Below, piece by piece: positions 1 to 8,635 of a DNA stretch of 64,000 nt; the first letter of the stretch is position 1, and each line of letters begins with the position of its first letter. Both the position numbers and the translations under genes were made by a program. The stretch comes from Agapetus fuscipes (lineage: Eukaryota; Arthropoda; Insecta; Trichoptera; Glossosomatidae): contig CATOGX010000101.1 of NCBI GenBank assembly GCA_951799405.1, positions 5,001 to 69,000 of the forward strand, given 5' to 3'. Under the pieces are notes generated by a model. The model was given only the letters and a program-made list of their open reading frames with translations. It was not told where the DNA came from and searched no databases.

Positions 1-1820
1 CTAACCTAACCTAACCTAACCTAACCTAACCTAACCTAACCTAACCTAACCTAACCTAACCTAACCTAACCTAACCTAACCTAACCTAACCTAACCTAAC
101 CTAACCTAACCTAACCTAACCTAACCTAACCTAACCTAACCTAACCTAACCTAACCTAACCTAACCTAACCTAACCTAACCTAACCTAACCTAACCTAAC
201 CTAACCTAACCTAACCTAACCTAACCTAACCTAACCTAACCTAACCTAACCTAACCTAACCTAACCTAACCTAACCTAACCTAACCTAACCTAACCTAAC
301 CTAACCTAACCTAACCTAACCTAACCTAACCTAACCTAACCTAACCTAACCTAACCTAACCTAACCTAACCTAACCTAACCTAACCTAACCTAACCTAAC
401 CTAACCTAACCTAACCTAACCTAACCTAACCTAACCTAACCTAACCTAACCTAACCTAACCTAACCTAACCTAACCTAACCTAACCTAACCTAACCTAAC
501 CTAACCTAACCTAACCTAACCTAACCTAACCTAACCTAACCTAACCTAACCTAACCTAACCTAACCTAACCTAACCTAACCTAACCTAACCTAACCTAAC
601 CTAACCTAACCTAACCTAACCTAACCTAACCTAACCTAACCTAACCTAACCTAACCTAACCTAACCTAACCTAACCTAACCTAACCTAACCTAACCTAAC
701 CTAACCTAACCTAACCTAACCTAACCTAACCTAACCTAACCTAACCTAACCTAACCTAACCTAACCTAACCTAACCTAACCTAACCTAACCTAACCTAAC
801 CTAACCTAACCTAACCTAACCTAACCTAACCTAACCTAACCTAACCTAACCTAACCTAACCTAACCTAACCTAACCTAACCTAACCTAACCTAACCTAAC
901 CTAACCTAACCTAACCTAACCTAACCTAACCTAACCTAACCTAACCTAACCTAACCTAACCTAACCTAACCTAACCTAACCTAACCTAACCTAACCTAAC
1001 CTAACCTAACCTAACCTAACCTAACCTAACCTAACCTAACCTAACCTAACCTAACCTAACCTAACCTAACCTAACCTAACCTAACCTAACCTAACCTAAC
1101 CTAACCTAACCTAACCTAACCTAACCTAACCTAACCTAACCTAACCTAACCTAACCTAACCTAACCTAACCTAACCTAACCTAACCTAACCTAACCTAAC
1201 CTAACCTAACCTAACCTAACCTAACCTAACCTAACCTAACCTAACCTAACCTAACCTAACCTAACCTAACCTAACCTAACCTAACCTAACCTAACCTAAC
1301 CTAACCTAACCTAACCTAACCTAACCTAACCTAACCTAACCTAACCTAACCTAACCTAACCTAACCTAACCTAACCTAACCTAACCTAACCTAACCTAAC
1401 CTAACCTAACCTAACCTAACCTAACCTAACCTAACCTAACCTAACCTAACCTAACCTAACCTAACCTAACCTAACCTAACCTAACCTAACCTAACCTAAC
1501 CTAACCTAACCTAACCTAACCTAACCTAACCTAACCTAACCTAACCTAACCTAACCTAACCTAACCTAACCTAACCTAACCTAACCTAACCTAACCTAAC
1601 CTAACCTAACCTAACCTAACCTAACCTAACCTAACCTAACCTAACCTAACCTAACCTAACCTAACCTAACCTAACCTAACCTAACCTAACCTAACCTAAC
1701 CTAACCTAACCTAACCTAACCTAACCTAACCTAACCTAACCTAACCTAACCTAACCTAACCTAACCTAACCTAACCTAACCTAACCTAACCTAACCTAAC
1801 CTAACCTAACCTAACCTAAC
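1..1820 (+). repeat. Terminal telomeric tract, perfect (CCTAA)n
   Basis: About 364 uninterrupted copies of the 5-bp unit CTAAC (CCTAA, complement TTAGG). TTAGG is the standard arthropod telomere repeat made by telomerase. The C-rich strand reads 5' to 3' inward from base 1, the orientation expected at a left chromosome end, and no variant unit is visible. That the window start is the physical terminus is inference, but this tract is more than six times longer than any internal one. Confidence 0.97.
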
Positions 1821-1850
1821 CAAAGCAACGCAACCAAAGTAACCTAACCA
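1821..1850 (+). other. Degenerate telomere-like junction 5' of T1
   Basis: Between the perfect array and the first recognisable base of T1 lie 30 bases of scrambled repeat-like sequence containing CCAAAG, CAACG and one intact CCTAACC. The motif CAAAGCAA resembles the first bases of T1, so slippage or filler synthesis at a 5' truncation point is likely. No coding content. Confidence 0.6.
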
Positions 1851-1851
1851 A

Positions 1852-4830
1852 AGCAAAGCAACAAGAATCTACGCCACTTCCAGGGCAAACTGGGGAAAGT
1901 TCTCGCGGATCATGCGGGAGACGGCTCAGTGTGCTGACGAAATGCTGAGTTCCGTATCACATCGAGACGTCGAACGACGGTGCAATGACTTCAGCATGGT
2001 CATTAAGGCGGCTTGTGAAGGTGCCATTCCTCACATCAAGACTTTTGCTGGTCGTGCGTGTCCTTGGTGGAGCGACGATTTGCAGCTCTTGAAGAGGAAG
2101 GTCACTGTCGCCAAAAGAAGATTTAGGAACTCTGGTGTCGTCCGGCGACTGCTGACACTGCCCGCTTACCTTCAGGCCAGAGAAGAATTTAGAAGTGCTG
2201 TGTCTGCTGCGAAGACGGCCAGCTGGAAGGAGTTTTGCCGCATACAGAGCCGCGAGACGGTCTGGTCAATGCTGACCAGAATAACTGCCAAGCGAAGCTT
2301 ACCGGTCCCCAGCACTGTCAAAATTAATGGCAGGGGTTTCGGCAGTGAGGCAGCTACCGCGGCGGCACTGCTAAATCATTTTTTTCCGGACGACGATCCT
2401 GCGTCTGACTCGCCTCTGCACTCGCGGATCAGAGAGTCCAGCCTTTTGATGCCAGACACCAACGATGACGTCATTTTTACCGCGGGCGAGGTCCTGCGTG
2501 CTTTGCAGGGCATCAGTCCCAAAAAGGCTCCCGGTCTGGATGGCTTCACTTCAGACATCTGCCAGCGCACTGTTGGGTCCCACCTAGACTACGTGTTAAA
2601 TATGATGAATGCATGCCTCAAGACCGGTTGCTTCCCGACTTCTTGGAAAGAATCTAATGTTGTATTAATCCCCAAACATGGGAAGCCCTCGGACGATATC
2701 GGATCACTGCGTCCTATAGGGCTTCTACCAGTCATGGGTCGCGTACTTGAAAAGATGATAGTCGGAAGATTGACATGGGCTTTTAGCGCTGATCGCCGCC
2801 TCATGAGCGACAACCAATACGGCTTTACCCGACAGAGATCCGCCGAAGACGCTCTCAATGTGATAACATCGGTCCTGAAAGACGCTCGCGGCAGGAAGAT
2901 GATCGCCTTGGTAGTCTCGCTGGATATCAAAGGGGCGTTCGACCACGCATGGTGGCCGTTCCTCCTGGAACAGTTGAGGAAGAAACGCTGCCCGAGGAAT
3001 TTGTATTTACTGATCCAGTCCTACCTCTCAGATAGAAGAGTCCGACTCGTCTTCGGTAACACTGTCGTGCGCAAGACGACGTCCCTGGGATGCGTGCAAG
3101 GATCCGCGTGTGGGCCCTTCTTTTGGAACCTGATCGTCGACGACTTGCTCCAAGAGAGCTTCGGCGACGAGATACACGTCCAGGCCTACGCAGACGACAT
3201 AACTATGATCGCGGTTGGACGAACTATGGTCGAAGCCGAGACGCGGGCGAACAACGCCCTGAGTACAATTCGCGAATGGAGCATAAGATGCAAGCTGCAA
3301 TTTTCGGCTCCGAAGAGTCTAGCGATGTGCGTCACCCGAAAACGGGTGAACCGCGAACCGGAACTCCGCCTTGGTCTGTCAAGCCTCAAAATTGTTGACA
3401 GTTTCAAGCTCCTGGGGGTTGTTGTGGACAAAAACTTGAACTGGTCGCAGCACGTGGATCACGTGTGCCAGAAGATAACCAAAATCTTTGGAGCAATCAG
3501 CCGAGCTGCAAAACCGACATGGGGACTCTCCTCGGAAGTGCTCAGGACCCTCTACAGGGGGGCCTTGGAGCCGATTGCCCTATACTGCTCCAGTGTGTGG
3601 GGAGAAGCGTGCGCGCGGAAAGTTATCAGGAAAAAACTAAACCAAGCTTTGAGACCGATACTCATCCGAATCTGCCGCGGATACCGTACCATGTCCCTAA
3701 ACTCTGCAATGGCAATATCTGGGATCCCTCCTCTACACCTGCGAATCCTGGAAATGTCCGCACTGCGTGGGGTGCAACACGGGAATCCGTTGTCTACTTT
3801 ACCTGCGGACAGAACCTGTATGAAAATCGTGGACTGGAGAGAGTTGCCGCACCCAGCATCTCTGCGTGGAGAGCAGATAGAAGAGCAAGCCGAGAGAACC
3901 AACGTGAACTACAACATATACACAGACGGCAGCCGCCTGGAAGGCAGAGTGGGTGCAGGATTCGTGACATACAAGGAGGGAACAGTTGTACACTCGAAAA
4001 AAATAAAGCTCGCGGATTACTGCTCCGTTTTCCAGGCTGAGCTGGTGGCCATACGAGCGGCGGTGGAATGGGTTGTGCACAAGAGGATGAACCACGAGAC
4101 GATTAGAATCGAGTCGGACTCACTCTCCGGCCTGACCGCAATAGCCGACAGCACGAGCCTCAACCCGATCGTTCGAGAGATCTTCTCGCTGTGCGACCGA
4201 GCCAGAGATGGCGGCAACCAAATCGTATTCCGGTGGGTCAAAGGCCACTCCGACGACCCTGGAAACGATCGAGCGGATGAACTCGCAAGAGCAGCTGGGT
4301 CTTTAAAGTTGAAACCTGCCTACGATAGTTACCCAATCAGCCATGCTAGAGGAGAACTAAAGGCAAAAACCTTGTCGGACTGGAACGACGCATATCTACG
4401 GGATACTGCAGGAAGCACCACAAGGATGTTCTTCCAAAACATACAAGAAGCAATGTTATTAGCCAGAGTGTATTCACCGACTTACGAAACGACCCAGTTC
4501 CTGTCTGGGCATGGTTTCTTCCGCAGTTACCTGTATAGATTTAAAATTCTAACTATAAACACCTGTCCATGTAACAACCAAAGTGAACAAACTGTCCTTC
4601 ATTTGCTTTTTGAATGTCCCTTCCTTGAAAAAACCAAATTCAATCTGGAAAATAGATATAACATCAACGTTCAAAATCTCACTGAAATCAGAAAATTAAT
4701 ATTGGATTCTTCATACACAAAAACAATTTTTGACTATTTTGGAACTATTTATAAAATAATGAGAAAAATAAACGAGGAAAATGTAAAGGAGACACAAACA
4801 CTTGCACTAACACAGACACGAACAGACTAA
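1852..4830 (+). pseudogene. T1 ORF2 fragment: reverse transcriptase and RNase H
   Basis: Open frame equivalent to residues 239-1230 of the complete T6 ORF2. The first in-frame Met is at 1912, but coding homology begins at 1852. The endonuclease domain is gone. Reverse transcriptase is present, with motif A LDIKGAFD, motif B GCVQGSACGP and motif C YADD. RNase H follows, with TDGS, QAEL, ESDS and GHSDDPGND, then a C-terminal Cys-x-Cys-x9-His-x4-Cys motif. There is no stop or frameshift, which suggests recent insertion. Without endonuclease, promoter or ORF1 it is probably inert. It differs from T4 at only a few codons (for example LRKKR versus LKKKR). Confidence 0.9.
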
Positions 4831-4905
4831 TACAAACAGACATCACATATAGGTAATGAGATGCCGGAGGTTAATTTAACCAAACCGGAAGGCCAATGAG
4901 CCGCC

Positions 4906-4959
4906 CATCCCGACTGAGTTTACCGTGATTCCTCAGTCGTAATGGCGAATGCCGGGATG
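4906..4959 (+). other. Compound stem-loop in TRAS 3' UTR
   Basis: Outer arms CATCCCG (4906-4912) and CGGGATG (4953-4959); inner arms ACTGAG (4913-4918) and CTCAGT (4932-4937). The inner loop contains TTTACCGTGATTC, and the 3' bulge contains GCGAATGC. T2 and T5 have different arm sequences but the same layout and similar loop and bulge, which supports a conserved RNA structure. Confidence 0.65.
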
Positions 4960-5082
4960 GTTCCAATAAAGTCGTGCACGGACGCTTTCCATCCCATCCC
5001 TACACTAACAAGGAAAAGACGAAACATAGAAAAACCCACAAGGGAAATGACAAACCGTGTCTAATCTCTCAGAATTTTTAAA

Positions 5083-5103
5083 CCTTGTCCGTGATAAGCA
5101 AGG
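5083..5103 (+). other. Terminal 3' UTR hairpin
   Basis: CCTTG (5083-5087) pairs with CAAGG (5099-5103) around the loop TCCGTGATAAG, about 25 bases before the poly(A). The same hairpin is at 22203-22223, 50281-50301 and 51301-51321. Variants with a 6-bp stem occur at 13093-13115 and 40289-40311. Confidence 0.65.
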
Positions 5104-5134
5104 TGATCCTCTCGTAACTCCCACATCAAAAAAA

Positions 5135-5346
5135 CCTAACCTAACCTAACCTAACCTAACCTAACCTAACCTAACCTAACCTAACCTAACCTAACCTAAC
5201 CTAACCTAACCTAACCTAACCTAACCTAACCTAACCTAACCTAACCTAACCTAACCTAACCTAACCTAACCTAACCTAACCTAACCTAACCTAACCTAAC
5301 CTAACCTAACCTAACCTAACCTAACCTAACCTAACCTAACCTAACC
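5135..5346 (+). repeat. Internal (CCTAA)n tract between T1 and S1
   Basis: 212 bases of perfect CCTAA repeat, in the same orientation as the terminal array. It is flanked by the T1 poly(A) on the left and the S1 poly(T) on the right. Confidence 0.97.
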
Positions 5347-5366
5347 TTTTTTTTTTTTTTTTTTTT

Positions 5367-5623
5367 GTTTTGCGTTGGAAGAAGGAAAATCTTTTATAAG
5401 ACGCCAAGTGACAGCCGGTCACTAGATTGGCAGTGTGGGACTCTCCCTGCTGCGGGCCTACCCACTAAAAACCTCTCCCGTGCAAGCATCTACCACACTC
5501 CGGACCTACCAATGAAGTATTACGCTGGGAGTGTGGCAATGGTTTATACGCTGATGGCGTCTACTCTACTCGCTGTGGCAACGCTCATTGCGTTACCAAC
5601 TACACCGCGCTATGTGACGCCTT
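5367..5623 (-). other. S1 3' UTR
   Basis: 257 noncoding bases, nearly identical in S2, S4, S6 and S7 and diverged in S5. The motif CACTAGATTGGCAG (plus strand 5420-5433) closely resembles CACTAGATTGTCGGCAG in the 5' UTR of the same element (10301-10317). Confidence 0.7.
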
Positions 5624-8600
5624 TCAGTCGGCTTCTACGGCAGCCGCAGGCCGTCTTCTCCTCTCGCGCTCGGCGTCCTCCTTCTGTCCCATTACGCTCG
5701 AGGCGAAGTCCTCCCACGCCCGCCAGTTATCAGCCGACTGGAGCATTGTCGTCACCACCGCATCCACCTCCAGGTGACTGACCCCGAGAGCAGCCACAAG
5801 TGACGCCCTCTCAGTCGCCCAGGCCGGACACGCTAGCATCGTATGCTCGGCGTCGTCTTCTGTTGCATCGCAGTGCCAGCAGGCTGCGGCTGCTTCTTTG
5901 CCTATCCTTTGCAGGAAGTTTCCGAAGCAGCCGTGTCCACTCAGCAGCTGGGTGAGCCGGTAGCTCAGACCACCATGCTTCCTTTGGCACCAGGTCCTCA
6001 GGTCGCTGATAAGTCTGCGCGTCCAGCGTCCACCAACTGCCGTGTCCCAGCGTTGCTGCCACTGCGAGTATATCGCGTCTCGAGAGGGGTCTTCTAGACC
6101 GTCTCTCTTCCGCTCTCTTCTCTCCTGACGTTCTCGCGCCAGGAGGTGAATTGGAGGTGAAGAAGATAGCACCAGCGCTGCGTCCTCGGAGATCGTGCGA
6201 TACCCAGAGATGACCCTGAGTGCACTCCTCCTCTGCACACTTGCCATCTTCTTCCTGTAGTGCTCAACCTCGAGCGACTTCGCCCAGATGGGTGCCCCAT
6301 ACAAAAGCGTCGAGTGCACCACCTCGTGCAAAAGTCTCCTTCTGCTCGATTTGGGCCCGCCGACGTTCGGCATGATTCTACCCAGCTGTTGCGCCACCAC
6401 GCTTGCCTTCGCCGCCGCTAGCTCGATGTGTTCTCTGAAACAGAGTCGACGATCAAGTTGGACACCGAGGTACCGCAGGGATTTAACCAGTGGCACCTCA
6501 AAACCCCCCAGCGTCAGTTTTGGCAGCGCGGGTCGTCGCTTTCGGCTGAACAATACTGCCTCCGTCTTGTGGACTGCAAGTTCCAAGCCGGAACGGTCCA
6601 GCCACCGCTTCACCCTGCGGAGGGCCTCATTCCCCGCGACAGTGATCTCACCGCAAGTCTTGCCGGTGATCATCACAGCGATGTCGTCCGCAAAAGCAAC
6701 GACGCTAGCACCCGCCGGTAGCTCGGTTCGCAGCAAACCATCGTACATGACGTTCCACAGGGTTGGTCCCAAGACCGATCCCTGGGGAACACCAGACGTC
6801 AGCTGTCGCGTTTCCAAGCCCCCGTTGGCACCACATCGATACTCCAGCACACGGCCATCGAAGTAATCCTCCAGCATGGCCATGAGGTACTCCGGGACCC
6901 GGAAGCTTTCTCTCAGCTCTCTGAGGATTAAATCCCATCGAGCCGAGTTGAAAGCGTTCCGGATATCCAGAGTCACCAACATGACCTGCCGGTGTCTCTT
7001 CACCGACCCCTCCCACGCAGTCCGAACGGTGTCCACCACGCGTTCCACGGCGTCCAGGGTTGATCGTCCCGGCCTGAAGCCGTACTGGTGCTCGGAGAGT
7101 CCCCCGTCCTCGGATTCGAGGATCGGGAGAAGCCTTCCAACCATGAGTCTCTCCAGGAGCTTCCCATAGCCGTCGAGCATGCACAAAGGCCTAAAAGATG
7201 AGGGTCCATCGGCGACAGCCTTTTTTGAGACGAGGACTAGCCTCTGCCTCTTCCAGGCGTCGCCAAAATTACCCTCCTCCAAACAGGTATTGTACACATT
7301 CAGCAGCACATCAGGAAACTTCCTAGCCACTACCAGCACGACTTCGTTCGGGACGTTGTCCGGTCCAGGTGCCTTCCCGGTTTTGATCCTGGCAGACGCT
7401 GCGTCAAGCTCAGCTTGGGAGAAGGGTTCGAAGTCCGCTCCCGGGGGAGCAGGGCTTCTTGCCGCCCTCCGGTCATGCGCAGGAAAGAGAGCATCTATGA
7501 CGCTCGTAAGGTTCTGGGGGTCCATGAGAAACGGATCCTGATCTCTACCCCGTAGTTTCTGTCGCACAATCTTGTACGGCAGTCCCCAGGGGTCGTGATT
7601 CACCGTCTCACACAGTTCTTCCCAGCACCTTTCCTTGCTGCGCATGATGGCCAGCTTAAGCTCTCGGCGAGCGTCCCGGTACCGTTGAAGGGCACTGTCG
7701 TAGGTATCCCCCGATGTCCTTGCCCGCTGGGCGGCCCGGCGTCTGGCAAGACACGTCGCGCGAAGACTGGCTATGGTGTCTGACCACCAATAGGCCTGCC
7801 CCCTCGCGGGATGCTTCGTGCGCCGGACCATTGCCGCGTCGCAGGCGCGCGTGGTGAGATCGCCAAGGCTCCTCACCTTGCTCGCCGCGCCATCAGCGTC
7901 CTCAACCGACGTCTTCAGGTTTTCCACCATGACCTCCAGTGTCTCTTGATCCAGAGATCGGAGGCTCCAGCCGCCTATAGTGAAGTTACCGGGTCGTCCT
8001 GATCGGGGTCCCCTCTCCAGCGAAAAAGACACGTACTGGTGATCGCTGTGCGTGTAGTCATTGAGTACACGCCAGCGCTTCACCTGCCCGATTATTTCCT
8101 CGCTGGCGAAGGTTACGTCGACAACTGAACCCGTGACTCCCCTGCGGAACGTGAACTCCGTGCCCACATTTGCAATGTGCAAATGCAGGCTCGCAGCCAC
8201 ATCACCCAGGATGGAGCCCCGTCTGTTGGTTGTCGCCGAGCCCCACTCAGTCGACCAGGCATTAAAATCACCGGCCATGATTATCGGCAACGTGGACGTC
8301 CTGACGTCGGTTTCCAGGTCGTGGAGATCGTCGAGGAACCGCTGCAGAGAGACATTTGGGGAGAAGTAGCAGCTGTAAATCCTACAGCCTGCTACCTCAA
8401 TCCAGGTCCATCCCCTGCTGGCATTTCGATGGCGTCCTGAGACGACCGCCCCCTGCGCCGGAAGAAAAATAGCCGCCACTCCGTCGCCGTCACAGTACCA
8501 GCGACTGTTACAGTCACGGTACTGCTCCGACACCAGAACAACATCGACCTTCTTCTCCGACGCTACCTGCTGCATCAGGTCCTGGGCCACTTGGCAGTGA

Positions 8601-8635
8601 CCCAGGTTGATTTGCAGGATATTTAGCGCGGTCAT
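5624..8635 (-). CDS. S1 ORF2: endonuclease/reverse transcriptase
   Basis: About 1,003 aa from the Met whose ATG overlaps the ORF1 stop as ATGA (8632-8635). The frame is open 10 codons further to a Met at 8665, but the overlapping ATG fits SART-type translational coupling better. Endonuclease, about residues 1-200: N10, E37 (SEQY), D123/N125 (GDFNAW), D173 and S197-D198-H199. Reverse transcriptase: motif A LDIRNAFN (D557), motif B SGVPQGSVLGP, motif C FADD (648-651). A C-terminal CWHC-x8-H-x4-C motif begins near residue 919. No RNase H. The protein should nick the CCTAA strand and copy its RNA there. Intact, so probably functional. Confidence 0.94.
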   Translation of the reverse strand: MTALNILQINLGHCQVAQDLMQQVASEKKVDVVLVSEQYRDCNSRWYCDGDGVAAIFLPAQGAVVSGRHRNASRGWTWIEVAGCRIYSCYFSPNVSLQRFLDDLHDLETDVRTSTLPIIMAGDFNAWSTEWGSATTNRRGSILGDVAASLHLHIANVGTEFTFRRGVTGSVVDVTFASEEIIGQVKRWRVLNDYTHSDHQYVSFSLERGPRSGRPGNFTIGGWSLRSLDQETLEVMVENLKTSVEDADGAASKVRSLGDLTTRACDAAMVRRTKHPARGQAYWWSDTIASLRATCLARRRAAQRARTSGDTYDSALQRYRDARRELKLAIMRSKERCWEELCETVNHDPWGLPYKIVRQKLRGRDQDPFLMDPQNLTSVIDALFPAHDRRAARSPAPPGADFEPFSQAELDAASARIKTGKAPGPDNVPNEVVLVVARKFPDVLLNVYNTCLEEGNFGDAWKRQRLVLVSKKAVADGPSSFRPLCMLDGYGKLLERLMVGRLLPILESEDGGLSEHQYGFRPGRSTLDAVERVVDTVRTAWEGSVKRHRQVMLVTLDIRNAFNSARWDLILRELRESFRVPEYLMAMLEDYFDGRVLEYRCGANGGLETRQLTSGVPQGSVLGPTLWNVMYDGLLRTELPAGASVVAFADDIAVMITGKTCGEITVAGNEALRRVKRWLDRSGLELAVHKTEAVLFSRKRRPALPKLTLGGFEVPLVKSLRYLGVQLDRRLCFREHIELAAAKASVVAQQLGRIMPNVGGPKSSRRRLLHEVVHSTLLYGAPIWAKSLEVEHYRKKMASVQRRSALRVISGYRTISEDAALVLSSSPPIHLLARERQERRERKRDGLEDPSRDAIYSQWQQRWDTAVGGRWTRRLISDLRTWCQRKHGGLSYRLTQLLSGHGCFGNFLQRIGKEAAAACWHCDATEDDAEHTMLACPAWATERASLVAALGVSHLEVDAVVTTMLQSADNWRAWEDFASSVMGQKEDAERERRRRPAAAVEAD

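Larger units (their letters stand above)
4831..5127 (+). other. T1 3' UTR
   Basis: About 300 noncoding bases between the ORF2 stop and the poly(A). They contain a compound stem-loop (4906-4959) and a short terminal hairpin (5083-5103), both repeated in T3, T6 and T7 and structurally mimicked in T2 and T5. The likely role, by analogy with R1-clade 3' UTRs, is recognition by the element's own reverse transcriptase. Confidence 0.75.
1851..5134 (+). mobile_element. T1: TRAS-type non-LTR retrotransposon, 5'-truncated
   Basis: Sequence from 1851 matches T4 from 25611 almost base for base, so the 5' UTR, ORF1 and ORF2 endonuclease domain are missing. The 3' UTR (4831-5127) is intact and ends in seven A residues followed by CCTAACC. 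5' truncation is the usual product of incomplete target-primed reverse transcription. TRAS-type is assigned from R1-like ORF2 domains and insertion polarity in the CCTAA strand. Confidence 0.92.

Noticed and set aside
1..1820. CRISPR array or satellite interpretation of the repeats
   Set aside because: The 5-bp unit without spacers is telomeric TTAGG; the same unit is the target of all flanking elements.
5365..5781. Plus-strand frame starting MFC/MFRVGRRKIF at the 3' end of several SART-type elements
   Set aside because: Covers the antisense of the 3' UTR and ORF2 end. It is conserved only because the copies are near-identical, and no protein features are visible.
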